Shown here in pieces: positions 55,611-64,000 of a DNA stretch of 64,000 nucleotides. The position numbers were made by a program, and so were the translations under genes. The stretch is taken from NCBI RefSeq assembly GCF_003434305.1, contig NZ_QKKX01000003.1:81696-145695 (forward strand), in the 5' to 3' direction. The notes beneath the pieces are model-generated. The model did not search any database. It was not told the origin of the DNA and saw only the letters and a program-made list of their open reading frames with translations. How positions within the stretch are numbered: position 1 is the stretch's first letter; the number at the start of each line of letters is the position of its first letter. This DNA is from Micromonospora sp. MW-13. Lineage in GTDB: Bacteria > Actinomycetota > Actinomycetes > Mycobacteriales > Micromonosporaceae.

Positions 55611-56849
55611 GTGACCCAGCCGCCCCGCCTCTACCGGGCGCCCGAGCACCGGATGGCCGCCGGTGTGGCCGCTGGCATCGCCGACCATCTCGGCATCTCG
55701 GTGGTGCGGGTGCGGATCGCCTTCACGGTGCTGCTCGGCCTCAGCGGGCTCGGGCTGCTGCTCTACGCCGCCTTCTGGGCGGTCGTCCCGCTGCGGCCGG
55801 GCGACACCGCCGTCCCGCCCCGGCGGGACATCGGGCAGTTGCTGCCGTTCGTGGCGATCGGGCTCGGGGTGCTGCTGGTGCAGGTGATGGTCTTCGACTC
55901 CGTCGGCGCGGCGGGCACCGCCGGCTGGCTGGTCGCGATCATCGCGGTGGGCGCCGGGGTGATCTGGCACCAGGCCGCGCCCGAGCGCCGCCGGCAGTGG
56001 GGCGAGTCGATGCCGGTGCCCTGGCTGGGAGCGGTGGTGGAGGAGAGCGACCGGCGGGCCTTCGTGCTGCGGTTCATCGGCGGCGGGGTGCTGGTCGCGG
56101 TGGGCATCATCGGCGTCGTGGCGGTCTACTCGCCGGCGCAGAACTTCGACGCGGTGCTCAACGGCGTCATCTTCGCGCTGGTCGGGCTGGCCGGCGTGGG
56201 GGTGGTGGCGGCCCCGGTGCTCTGGCGGACGTACAACCAGCTCCGCTCGGAGCGCGAGGGGCGCATCCGCGAGCAGGAACGGGCGGAACTGGCCGCCATG
56301 GTGCACGACCAGGTGCTGCACACCCTCGCGCTGATCCAGCGCAACGCCGCCGACGTGACGACCGTGCAGCGGCTGGCGCGCGGCCAGGAGCGCTCGCTGC
56401 GCAACTGGCTCTACAAGCCGACCGCCTCGCCCACCGAACGGTTCGCGGCGGCCCTGGAGCAGGCGGCGGCCGAGGTCGAGGACACCTTCGCGATCACCGT
56501 GGAGGCGGTGGTGGTGGGCGACCGGGACACCGACGAGCGGGTCGGTGCCCTGGTCGCGGCGGCCCGGGAGGCGCTGGTGAACGCGGCCCGGCACGCCGGG
56601 GTGCGGACCGTCTCGCTGTACGCGGAGGTGGAGCCGGACCAGGTGAGCGTCTTCGTCCGGGACCGGGGCAAGGGCTTCGACCCGGATACCGTGGGAGACC
56701 ACCGGCACGGGGTCCGGGGCTCGATCGTCGGACGGATGAGGCGGCACGGCGGCCGGGCGGAGATCCGCTCCGAGCCGGGTGAGGGGACCGAGGTCCGGTT
56801 GATCCTGCCGATCTCCCGCGACCAGTCCACGGCGGAAAGGGACAGATGA
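55611..56849 (+). CDS. PspC-domain sensor histidine kinase
   Basis: A 412-residue membrane kinase of the HisKA_3 type. It begins with a PspC domain (RLYRAPEHRMAAGVAAGIAD, VRVRIAFTVLLGLSGLGLLL). Further membrane helices run to about 215. The phospho-acceptor His is in ELAAMVHDQVLHTLALIQ (about 222-239). The ATPase domain shows AAREALVNAARHAGV (N-box), RDRGKGFDP (G1) and EPGEGTEVRL. It overlaps the regulator gene by four bases (ATGA) and is divergent from the PspC/LiaF-like gene. Likely role: cell-envelope stress sensing, by analogy with LiaFSR and Psp systems. Confidence 0.9.
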   Translation: MTQPPRLYRAPEHRMAAGVAAGIADHLGISVVRVRIAFTVLLGLSGLGLLLYAAFWAVVPLRPGDTAVPPRRDIGQLLPFVAIGLGVLLVQVMVFDSVGAAGTAGWLVAIIAVGAGVIWHQAAPERRRQWGESMPVPWLGAVVEESDRRAFVLRFIGGGVLVAVGIIGVVAVYSPAQNFDAVLNGVIFALVGLAGVGVVAAPVLWRTYNQLRSEREGRIREQERAELAAMVHDQVLHTLALIQRNAADVTTVQRLARGQERSLRNWLYKPTASPTERFAAALEQAAAEVEDTFAITVEAVVVGDRDTDERVGALVAAAREALVNAARHAGVRTVSLYAEVEPDQVSVFVRDRGKGFDPDTVGDHRHGVRGSIVGRMRRHGGRAEIRSEPGEGTEVRLILPISRDQSTAERDR

Positions 56850-57532
56850 CCATGGCCGAGCACGGGCCGGTCGAGGGGGCGCAGGAGCGCCCCGAGCGGC
56901 TGCGCGTCTTCCTCGTCGACGACCACGCCATGTTCCGCGCGGGGGTCCGCGCCGAACTGGGTGCCCACGTCGAGGTGGTGGGCGAGGCCAGCACGGTGGC
57001 CGAGGCGGTCGCCCGGATCGCCGCCACCGGTCCCGACGTGGTGCTGCTGGACGTGCACATGCCCGACGGCGGCGGCCGGGCGGTGCTGGAGGCGATGCGC
57101 CGGACCCACCCGCAGGTGCGGTTCCTGGCGCTGAGCGTCTCCGACGCGGCGGAGGACGTGATCGGCCTGATCCGGGCCGGGGCCCGGGGCTACGTCACCA
57201 AGACCATCTCCCCGGACGAGCTGGCCGCGGCGGTGCGCCGGGTGGCCGACGGGGACGCCGTGTTCAGCCCCCGGCTGGCCGGATTCGTGCTGGACGCCTT
57301 CGCCGCCCGGCCGGACGCCCCGGTGGCCGACCCGGAGCTGGACCAGCTCACCAACCGGGAGCGCGAGGTGCTCCGGCTGCTCGCCCGGGGGTACGCGTAC
57401 AAGGAGATCGCCAAGGAGCTCTACATCTCGATCAAGACGGTCGAGACGCACGTGTCGAACGTGCTGCGCAAGCTCCAGATGTCCAACCGGTACGAGCTGT
57501 CCCGCTGGGCGGCGGACCGCCGCCTGGTGTGA
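56846..57532 (+). CDS. NarL/LuxR-type response regulator
   Basis: A 228-residue regulator, partner of the PspC-domain kinase (ATGA overlap). The receiver is complete: acidic pair in VFLVDDHAMFRAGV, phospho-Asp in VVLLDVHMPDGGG (about 71), Lys in GARGYVTKTIS. The LuxR helix-turn-helix follows (LTNREREVLRLLARGYAYKE, IAKELYISIKTVETHVSNVL). Likely targets are the divergent PspC/LiaF-like operon and its own genes; no obvious operator was identified in the shared promoter region 55419-55610. Confidence 0.93.
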   Translation: MTMAEHGPVEGAQERPERLRVFLVDDHAMFRAGVRAELGAHVEVVGEASTVAEAVARIAATGPDVVLLDVHMPDGGGRAVLEAMRRTHPQVRFLALSVSDAAEDVIGLIRAGARGYVTKTISPDELAAAVRRVADGDAVFSPRLAGFVLDAFAARPDAPVADPELDQLTNREREVLRLLARGYAYKEIAKELYISIKTVETHVSNVLRKLQMSNRYELSRWAADRRLV

Positions 57533-57553
57533 CGCCGGCCGGGGCGGGCCCGG

Positions 57554-58287
57554 TCACTCCGTCCGCAGGACGGTGAACGCCTCCGCCAGCCGGCCCGGCG
57601 GCAGCCCGGCGTTGTCCGCGACCGTGCCGAGCCGGTCCCGGACCCAGGTCTCCACGTCCAGGTGGGCGGTCTGCGAGCGGTGTGCGCGCATCGCGGCGAC
57701 CTTGTGGTCGTACCGGTCGGTGACGTCACCACGTGGTCCGGGGCGGGACCGCCGGCGTACCAGACCTCGCGGACCACCCACGGCTCCAGCCCGGCGGCGA
57801 GCAGCTCGGGGTATGCGAACCGGTTGCGCGCGTCCGGGTAGATCGCGCAGGTGGTGGCCTCGCCGACGGCCAGGTGGTCGGGGTGGCTCGGGCCGGCCAG
57901 GTGCTCCCAGCGGCGCAGCGGGGAACTGGTCAGCACCCGGTCCGGCCGGAACCGGCGGATCGCCGCGGTGATGTCCCGGCGAAGCGCGATCGTCGGGGTG
58001 AGGGTGCCGTCGACGTACCCGTCGAGGAACTCGACCCGGTGCACGCCGACGGCCGCGGCGGCGGCGCGCTGCTCCTCCTCGCGCAGCCGGGGCAGCTCCG
58101 CACGGGGCGTGTCGTCGAACCCGCCGGCATCACCCGGGGTGACAATGAGGTACGCCACGTCCACCCCCTCGTCCACCCAGCCGGCTATGCTGCCCGCACA
58201 GCCGAAGTCGACATCGTCCGGATGGGCAAATACGGCCAGCGCACGGTGGATGTCGGCGAGCGCCGGAGCCGAGGCGGGGAAGCTCAC
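57554..58287 (-). pseudogene. PIG-L family deacetylase with a -1 frameshift
   Basis: The first about 185 residues are a normal PIG-L/LmbE zinc deacetylase: VFAHPDDVDFGCAGSIA (AHPDD metal site), DGTLTP, PSHPDHLAVGEA. Related enzymes include MshB of mycothiol synthesis. After PAPDHVV the frame shifts. The correct C-terminus (DVTDRYDHKVAAMRAHRSQT and on to VLRTE, stop at 57554) is in the neighbouring frame. Adding one base near 57727/57728 would restore DHVV-DVTDRYD. Either the gene is inactivated or there is a sequencing error. GTG 58287 follows TAGGCT by seven bases (leaderless). Confidence 0.8.
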
Positions 58288-58721
58288 AGAGCCGAGCCTA
58301 CGCGCCGACCAGGGCGAGGAGAGCCGACCGCGTTATGCCTGGTCAGAGCCATGTTGTCGGGTCATATCATGATCTTTTCTCAAGTATCGGCAACACTGCG
58401 ACCAACTAACGGCTTGATAACGGCACCTTCACGTAACGGGCCGGTAGGTGTCACAGTTGCAGCACCTCACCCCCGGCGTGAGGCGCCCACGTACGGGACC
58501 GCGACCACGGAAGCCGCTGAGCAGTCACGGTTCGTGGTCGTCCAGCCCTGCGCGGAGCCGAGCCCGGTGCGGTGCGGTGGCCCGGCGGATCGGTACATCA
58601 GGGGTGTCCCGATTTCTCTGCGGTAGACCGGCGGTCAGTGGTTGCGATCGTCGGCGGTGTCACCCCCATGCGTGCGTGAAACTCACGACGGAACCAGGTT
58701 AGAAAGAGGAGGCCCCTCGGA
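58288..58721. other. Regulatory region upstream of the opp operon
   Basis: No gene is visible. TAGGCT on the minus strand (58300-58295) serves the deacetylase gene. Bases 58345-58445 are more AT-rich than the surroundings (CATATCATGATC, CTTGATAACGG) and are the likely site for regulator binding. Near oppA, GGTTAGAAA at about 58697-58705 may be a -10, and GAGGAGG at about 58706-58712 is the ribosome site. Confidence 0.4.
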
Positions 58722-60365
58722 ATGAGAGTCTCGAAGCGGGCGAGTGGCGCGATCGCGTTGGGTGCGGCTTTCGCACTCGTCGCGTCCGGCTGCTCCAGCA
58801 GCAGCGACGACGGCGGCGACGCCGGCAACAGCGCGGACGGCGCCATCACGATCGACGGTGGCGAGCCGGAGAACCCGCTGGTCCCGTCGAACACCACCGA
58901 GACCAACGGTGGCAAGATCATCGACTGGATGTGGACCGGCCTGGTCGAGTACCCCAACGATGGCAGCGCCCCGCGGAACGCCCTGGCCGAGTCGATCGAG
59001 ACGACCGACTCCAAGGTCTACAAGATCAAGATCAAGCAGGACACGAAGTTCCACGACGGCACCGTCGTCAAGGCCAAGAACTTCGTGGACGCCTGGAACT
59101 GGGGCGCCTACTCGCCGAACGGCGCGCAGAACTCCAGCTTCTTCGCGGACATCCAGGGTTTCGAGGACGTCAACACCGCCGACCCGGACGGCGCGGACGG
59201 CCCGCAGAAGGCCCCGGAGCCGAAGGCCAAGGAGATGTCCGGCCTGAAGGTCGTCGACGACTGGAACTTCGAGGTCACGCTCGCCGCGCCGACCGCCGTG
59301 TTCCCGACCAAGCTCGGCTACAGCACCTTCATGCCGCTGCCGGACGCGTTCTTCGCGGGCAGCGCGGAGGACTTCGGCAAGAAGCCGATCGGTAACGGCC
59401 CGGTCAAGTTCGTGTCGTGGGAGAACAACGTCTCCATCAAGCTGACTCGTTTCGACGACTACCAGCTGCGCGACAAGATGAAGATCAAGGACGTCAACCT
59501 CAAGATCTCGCAGGACGACAACGCGGTCTACAGCGACCTGGTCTCCGGCAACATCGACTTCCAGCAGCAGGTTCCGGTCTCCGCTCTCGCGGGCGACAAG
59601 TGGAAGACCGACCTCGGCGAGCGGGCCATCTCGTCGGTCACCCCGGTCACCGGCATCATCGCCTTCCCGATCTACGACAAGCGCTTCGCCGACCCGAAGC
59701 TGCGTCGCGCCGTCTCCCTGTCGATCAACCGGCAGGAGGTCACCGACAAGATCTTCTTCGGCAACCGCAAGCCGGCCGACAGCTGGGCCAACCCGCTGGC
59801 CCCGGGCGCTGCGCCGGGTAACTGCACCGCCTGCCAGTTCAACGTGGACGAGGCCAAGAAGCTCCTCGCCGAGGCCGGTGGCTTCAGCGGCGAGATGGTC
59901 TTCTACTACAACGCGGACGCCAGCCACAAGGAGTGGATGGAGGCCGTCGCGCAGCAGGTCAAGACCAACCTCGGCATCAACGCCCGCGCCGAGGGTGTGC
60001 CGACCTTCGCGGTGTTCCGGCAGAACATCAACGCCCACAAGATGAAGGGCCCGTACCGCGCCGGCTGGCAGCAGGACTACCCGGACGTGGAGAACTGGGT
60101 CAACCCGCTCTACGTGACCGGCGGCTCGTCCAACGACGGCCTGTACAGCAACAAGCAGGTCGACGCCCTGGCCAAGGAGGCCAGCGCCGCGCCGAGCCTG
60201 GACGCCTCGCACGCCAAGTTCGCCGAGGCCGTCAAGCTGATCGACCAGGACGCCCCGTCGATCCCGGTCTACTTCGCTGGCCAGCAGTCCGGCCGCTCCG
60301 ACAAGATCAAGAAGATGGAGCTGACCAACGTCGGCGAACTCGACGTCACCTCGGTCGAGCTCTGA
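58722..60365 (+). CDS. oppA: Oligopeptide ABC transporter substrate-binding lipoprotein
   Basis: A 547-residue family 5 extracellular solute-binding protein (OppA/DppA type). The signal peptide ends in the lipobox VASGC; a Ser/Asp/Gly-rich linker follows. Mature motifs: YKIKIKQDTKFHDGTVVKAK in family terms (here KQDTKFHDGT), RRAVSLSINRQEV, and the C-terminal QQDYPDVENWVNP. The text resembles the OppA subgroup of COG4166. GAGGAGG sits nine bases before the ATG. First gene of oppABCDF; a strong hairpin separates it from oppB, which would let it be made in excess. Confidence 0.93.
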   Translation: MRVSKRASGAIALGAAFALVASGCSSSSDDGGDAGNSADGAITIDGGEPENPLVPSNTTETNGGKIIDWMWTGLVEYPNDGSAPRNALAESIETTDSKVYKIKIKQDTKFHDGTVVKAKNFVDAWNWGAYSPNGAQNSSFFADIQGFEDVNTADPDGADGPQKAPEPKAKEMSGLKVVDDWNFEVTLAAPTAVFPTKLGYSTFMPLPDAFFAGSAEDFGKKPIGNGPVKFVSWENNVSIKLTRFDDYQLRDKMKIKDVNLKISQDDNAVYSDLVSGNIDFQQQVPVSALAGDKWKTDLGERAISSVTPVTGIIAFPIYDKRFADPKLRRAVSLSINRQEVTDKIFFGNRKPADSWANPLAPGAAPGNCTACQFNVDEAKKLLAEAGGFSGEMVFYYNADASHKEWMEAVAQQVKTNLGINARAEGVPTFAVFRQNINAHKMKGPYRAGWQQDYPDVENWVNPLYVTGGSSNDGLYSNKQVDALAKEASAAPSLDASHAKFAEAVKLIDQDAPSIPVYFAGQQSGRSDKIKKMELTNVGELDVTSVEL

Positions 60366-60382
60366 TCCGAACGGTCTGACAC

Positions 60383-60420
60383 CCCGGGTCGGGCTCACCT
60401 ACCGGTGGGCCCGACCCGGG
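60383..60420 (+). terminator. Stem-loop between oppA and oppB
   Basis: Arms of 17 bases (60383-60399 and 60404-60420) pair with one U-G wobble and a four-base loop TACC. It lies 17 bases after the oppA stop and 96 bases before oppB. It probably acts as a partial terminator or a 3' stabiliser of oppA mRNA. Confidence 0.75.
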
Positions 60421-60516
60421 TCCGTTCCGCGAGGGGTGTACAACATCCCTCGCCACGTTGACGCCATCCGTGTCGGCCGCCCCGCCCGACGCGCCCCCTG
60501 TCAGGAGGACCACCCC

Positions 60517-61443
60517 ATGGGCCGTTATCTGTTGAGACGGCTACTGCAACTCGTCCCGGTCTTCATCGGTACGACGTTCCTGATCTACTGGCTCGTCTGG
60601 TCGGTGCCGGGCGACCCGTTCGCCGGCAAGTGCGGCGACCGCCGGTGTCCGGACACGTACATCAACTTCATGACCGAGAAGTACCAGCTCGACGAGTCGA
60701 TCTGGGTGCAGTACGCCACCTACATGAAGAACCTGTTCCAGGGGGACTTCGGCCTCACGTACAACAGCCGCGACGTCGGCGACATCATCGCCGCCGCGTA
60801 TCCGAACACTCTGAAGCTCGCCCTGGTGGCCCTGGCGATCGAGGCGATCATCGGTCTGGGCGCCGGCGTCCTGACCGGCCTTCGGCGCAACGGCTTCCTC
60901 GACAACCTGGTGCTCGTCTCCACCCTCTTCCTGATCGCGTTGCCGGTGTTCGTCATCGGCTTCGTGCTCCAGTGGCTGCTGGGCGTGAAGTGGGGCATCA
61001 TCCACCCGACCGTCTCCAGCGAGATGCGGCTGTCGGAGTTGCTCCTACCGGGCTTCGTCCTGGGTAGCGCGTCCATGGCGTACGTCGCCCGGGTCGCACG
61101 CACGAGCATCGCGGAGAACCGCCGCGCCGACTACGTCCGCACCGCCATCGCCAAGGGCCTGCCGATGCGTCGGGTCGTCGGCGTGCACCTGCTGCGTAAC
61201 TCGCTGATCCCGGTGGTCACCCTCCTCGGCACCGACCTCGGCGCGCTCATGGGCGGCGCCATCGTCACCGAGGGCATCTTCGGCATCAACGGCATCGGCC
61301 GCGCGGTGTTCCGGGCGATCGTCACCAAGGAGAGCGCTACCGTGGTCTCCATTGTGGTGGTTCTCGTGCTCGTCTACCTCCTGATGAACCTGCTGGTGGA
61401 TCTGCTCTACGCCGCCCTGGACCCGAGGATCCGCTATGAGTGA
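60517..61443 (+). CDS. oppB: Oligopeptide ABC transporter permease OppB
   Basis: A 308-residue inner-membrane permease with six helices. It begins MGRYLLRRLLQLVPVFIGTT, typical of OppB/DppB. The cytoplasmic EAA loop that contacts the ATPase is YVRTAIAKGLPMRRVVGVHLLRN in family terms (about 212-234). The segment GKCGDRRCPD in the first outer loop carries two Cys. AGGAGGACC gives the ATG at 60517. oppC follows 75 bases later. Confidence 0.94.
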   Translation: MGRYLLRRLLQLVPVFIGTTFLIYWLVWSVPGDPFAGKCGDRRCPDTYINFMTEKYQLDESIWVQYATYMKNLFQGDFGLTYNSRDVGDIIAAAYPNTLKLALVALAIEAIIGLGAGVLTGLRRNGFLDNLVLVSTLFLIALPVFVIGFVLQWLLGVKWGIIHPTVSSEMRLSELLLPGFVLGSASMAYVARVARTSIAENRRADYVRTAIAKGLPMRRVVGVHLLRNSLIPVVTLLGTDLGALMGGAIVTEGIFGINGIGRAVFRAIVTKESATVVSIVVVLVLVYLLMNLLVDLLYAALDPRIRYE

Positions 61444-61518
61444 GCAGCGTGGCGAACGAATTTTGAACGCAGTGTGCCGTGACCACCGTCCCGGCACCCA
61501 GCGCAGCGAGGTGGCGGC

Positions 61519-62502
61519 ATGAGTGACCCCAGTACCGCGTCCATCGTCTCGACCCCGTCGGCGACCATGCCCACCGAGGCCGGGTCCGGCGCCCCCGTGA
61601 ACGCCGGCCTGCCGGAGAACGCCCGCAAGGAGAAGCCGCGCGGCCTCCTCGGCGACGCCTGGCGTGACCTGCGCCGCAAGCCGCTGTTCTGGATCTCGGC
61701 GACGTTCATCCTGATCTTCGTGCTGATGGCGGCCTTCCCGTCGCTGTTCACCAGCGGCGACGCGGTCAACGGCGCGTTGGCGAACAGCCAGGTCAAGCCG
61801 TCAGCCGACGCCTGGTTCGGGTACGACGTGCAGGGCCGGGACGTCTTCGCCCGGGTCATCTACGGCGCCCGCGCCTCGATCGTGGTCGCGTTGATCTCCA
61901 CCATCGGCACGCTGTTGATCGGCGGTGCGATCGGCATCATCGCCGGCTACCGCGGCGGCTGGGTGGACGCCCTGCTCTCCCGCTTCGCCGACATCTTCTT
62001 CGGCCTGCCGTTCGTGCTCGGCGCGATCGTCATCCTGACCACCTTCAACGGGGCGGGGGCGAGCAACAACGAGTGGCAGATCATGGGGCTGGTCATCATG
62101 TCCCTGGTCGTGCTGAGCTGGCCGGTCGTGATGCGGCTGATGCGTTCCTCGGTGCTGGCCACCAGGGAGGCCGACTACATCGTGGCGGCCCGGGCGCTGG
62201 GGGCCGGCACCGGCCGGATCATCCTCAAGCACCTGCTGCCGAACTGCCTCGCCCCGCTGCTGGTCTACGGCACCATCATGGTTGGCTCGTTCATCGGCGC
62301 GGAGGCCACGCTCTCGTTCCTGGGCATCGGACTGAGGACCCCGGTGGTGTCGTGGGGCATCATGATCAGCGAAGCGCAGAACTACATCCGGGTCTCGCCC
62401 TTCCTGCTCTTCTTCCCCTCCGCGTTCCTCGTCACCGCCGTCCTCAGCTTCGTGATGCTCGGTGAGGCGGTCCGCGAGGCCCTCGATCCGAAACTGCGCT
62501 AG
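61519..62502 (+). CDS. oppC: Oligopeptide ABC transporter permease OppC
   Basis: A 327-residue permease. A long cytoplasmic N-terminus (1-55, Ser/Thr/Pro-rich, then KPRGLLGDAWRDLRRKPLFW) precedes six membrane helices. The family motif WFGYDVQGRDVFARVIYGAR is at about 97-116, and the EAA loop is DYIVAARALGAGTGRIILKH. The end LGEAVREALDPKLR is standard for OppC/DppC. The next gene starts 11 bases after the stop. Confidence 0.94.
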   Translation: MSDPSTASIVSTPSATMPTEAGSGAPVNAGLPENARKEKPRGLLGDAWRDLRRKPLFWISATFILIFVLMAAFPSLFTSGDAVNGALANSQVKPSADAWFGYDVQGRDVFARVIYGARASIVVALISTIGTLLIGGAIGIIAGYRGGWVDALLSRFADIFFGLPFVLGAIVILTTFNGAGASNNEWQIMGLVIMSLVVLSWPVVMRLMRSSVLATREADYIVAARALGAGTGRIILKHLLPNCLAPLLVYGTIMVGSFIGAEATLSFLGIGLRTPVVSWGIMISEAQNYIRVSPFLLFFPSAFLVTAVLSFVMLGEAVREALDPKLR

Positions 62503-62513
62503 GGGAGATTGAG

Positions 62514-63557
62514 TTGTCCGACATTCTCGTGACCGAGCAGTCCCAGCCGGGCGCCGACGGATCCGGCCGCCCCTCGGGTCGCCTCCTGGAGGTCGACGAC
62601 CTGCGGGTGGAGTTCCGCACCCGGGACGGCGTCGCCAAGGTCATCAACGGGGTCACCTACCACGTCGACGCGGGGGAGACCCTCGCCGTGCTCGGCGAGT
62701 CCGGCTCTGGCAAGAGCGTCACCGCGCAGGCCGTCATGGGCATCCTCGACACGCCGCCCGGCTTCGTCACCGGGGGCCAGGTCCGCTTCCACGGCAAGGA
62801 CATGCTCACCATGTCCACCGAGGAGCGCCGCCGCATCCGCGGTGAGGGCATCGCGATGATCTTCCAGGACGCGCTCTCCGCGCTGAACCCGGTCTTCACC
62901 GTCGGGTTCCAGATCGCCGAGCAGTTCCGGATCCGGCGGGGCATCGGCCGCGCCGAGGCCAAGAAGCGTGCCATCGAGATGCTCGACCAGGTCAAGATCC
63001 CGAACGCCAAGGGCCGGTTCAGCAACTACCCGCACCAGTTCTCCGGCGGCATGCGGCAGCGCGCGATGATCGCGATGTCGCTGGCGCTCGACCCGGAGGT
63101 GCTGATCGCGGACGAGCCGACCACCGCGCTCGACGTGACCGTGCAGGCCCAGATCATGGACCTGCTCGCCGAGCTTCAGCGCGAGCGGCAGATGGGCCTG
63201 ATCCTGATCACCCACGACCTCGGCGTGGTCGCCGACGTCGCGGACCGGATCGCGGTCATGTACGCCGGCCGGATCGTCGAGGAAGCCGATGTGTACGAGC
63301 TGTACGGCAAGCCGGCGCACCCGTACACGCTCGGCCTCCTCGACTCGATCCCGCGGATGGACGAGAAGGGGCAGCAGCTCCGCACCATCAAGGGCCTGCC
63401 GCCGAACCTGATGAACATCCCGCCGGGCTGCCCGTTCAACCCGCGCTGCCCCATGGCGCAGCCGGTCTGCCGGGAGAAGCTCCCGCCGCTGCTGCAGATC
63501 GGCAGCGGTCGGGCCAGCGCGTGCCACTTCGCCGAGGAGCTGGTGAACCGTGACTGA
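62514..63557 (+). CDS. oppD: Oligopeptide ABC transporter ATP-binding protein OppD
   Basis: A 347-residue ATPase. Walker [14 protein letters not shown] (about 61-73), Q-loop [10 protein letters not shown], signature [12 protein letters not shown], Walker [12 protein letters not shown] and H-loop THDLGV are intact. The C-terminal oligopeptide domain has [14 protein letters not shown], the Cys-rich motif of Opp/Dpp ATPases (iron-sulfur in some relatives). The start is a TTG at 62514 with GGGGAG seven bases upstream; no ATG or GTG fits as well. It overlaps oppF by eight bases. Confidence 0.94.
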   Translation: MSDILVTEQSQPGADGSGRPSGRLLEVDDLRVEFRTRDGVAKVINGVTYHVDAGETLAVLGESGSGKSVTAQAVMGILDTPPGFVTGGQVRFHGKDMLTMSTEERRRIRGEGIAMIFQDALSALNPVFTVGFQIAEQFRIRRGIGRAEAKKRAIEMLDQVKIPNAKGRFSNYPHQFSGGMRQRAMIAMSLALDPEVLIADEPTTALDVTVQAQIMDLLAELQRERQMGLILITHDLGVVADVADRIAVMYAGRIVEEADVYELYGKPAHPYTLGLLDSIPRMDEKGQQLRTIKGLPPNLMNIPPGCPFNPRCPMAQPVCREKLPPLLQIGSGRASACHFAEELVNRD

Positions 63558-64000
63558 GAACATCCTCGAGGTCCGTGACCTGGTCAAGCACTACCCCGTC
63601 ACCCGCGGCGTGGTGTTCAAGAAGACCATCGGTCACGTCAAGGCCGTCGACGGGGTCTCGCTGGAGCTGAAGGCCGGCGAGACGCTGGGCGTGGTGGGCG
63701 AGTCCGGCTGCGGCAAGTCGACGCTGGCCCGGGTCCTGATGAACCTGGAGCGGCCGACCGCCGGCAGTGTGCTCTACAAGGGGCAGGACATCTCCAGGCT
63801 GTCCGGCGGCGCGCTGCGCCGGCTGCGCCGGCAGATCCAGCTGGTCATGCAGGACCCGTACACCTCGCTGAACCCGCGGATGACGGTCGGCGACCTGATC
63901 GGCGAGCCGTTCGAGATCCACCCCGAGGTGGCTCCGAAGGGCAGCCGGCGGGACAAGGTCAAGGAGCTGCTCGACCTGGTCGGGTTGAACCCGGAGCACA
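63550..64000 (+). CDS. oppF: Oligopeptide ABC transporter ATP-binding protein OppF, partial
   Basis: The first 150 residues are visible; the window ends inside the gene. GTG 63550 overlaps the end of oppD by eight bases. It reads [20 protein letters not shown], then Walker [15 protein letters not shown] (about 53-66) and Q-loop [14 protein letters not shown], normal for OppF/DppF, the second ATPase of the heterodimeric importer. Confidence 0.93.
   Translation, partial: MTENILEVRDLVKHYPVTRGVVFKKTIGHVKAVDGVSLELKAGETLGVVGESGCGKSTLARVLMNLERPTAGSVLYKGQDISRLSGGALRRLRRQIQLVMQDPYTSLNPRMTVGDLIGEPFEIHPEVAPKGSRRDKVKELLDLVGLNPEH

Overview
The window is about 72% GC, with GTG and TTG starts, four-base ATGA/GTGA gene overlaps, WhiB and BldM-type regulators, a histidine-tailed GroEL1, mycothiol-type DinB proteins and LytR-CpsA-Psr and MmpS-like proteins. 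This points to a filamentous actinomycete. Protein wording and gene order fit Micromonosporaceae (Micromonospora or a close relative) best. That placement is inference; no 16S or other marker is present.

The backbone is an old actinobacterial housekeeping block. The order glmS - acpS - nnr - alr - hydrolase - tsaE - (ung) - tsaB - rimI - tsaD - groES - groEL1 - whiB3/whiD - bldM-like - DUF5319 - guaB - guaB3 - choD - guaA matches, gene by gene, the order I know from Mycobacterium tuberculosis (roughly Rv3436c to Rv3396c) and Streptomyces coelicolor (groES to guaB3 with whiD and bldM). Region by region: 0-3.6 kb, PLP enzymes (threonine aldolase and class I aminotransferase, overlapping) and an MmpS-like membrane protein; 3.9-10 kb, glmS, an EspC-like/DUF1023 hydrolase pair, acpS and nnr; 10-17.3 kb, alr and the t6A genes tsaE, tsaB and tsaD with rimI; 17.3-32.2 kb, a 15-kb accessory stretch between tsaD and groES; 32.2-47.4 kb, chaperonins, developmental regulators, GMP synthesis and choD; 47.4-58.3 kb, PspC proteins, two double-NUDIX proteins, pssA/psd, a PspC/kinase/regulator three-gene set and a frameshifted PIG-L deacetylase; 58.7-64 kb, an oligopeptide ABC importer (oppABCDF, the last gene cut by the window edge).

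The accessory stretch holds a NUDIX hydrolase, two divergent XRE regulators with helical-repeat sensor domains, a chain of very small genes joined by ATGA/GTGA overlaps (27, 67, 24 and 59 codons, two of them cysteine-rich), a strictly asymmetric heterodimeric ABC exporter, a ROK-controlled sugar ABC importer, a YbaK-type deacylase and a THUMP-like methyltransferase. The XRE/small-gene chain, with a perfect 11-bp-arm operator in the divergent promoter, is the part of the window that looks least described.

A recurring regulatory theme is leaderless transcription: at least thirteen genes have a -10 hexamer (often TAGGCT, TAGGGT or similar) ending 6 to 8 bases before the start codon. The groESL operon has a near-consensus promoter and two CIRCE elements. 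Several operons carry strong hairpins between genes (groES/groEL, oppA/oppB) or at convergent ends (51216, 42755, 34475), and there is a 50-bp perfect palindrome after guaB3.
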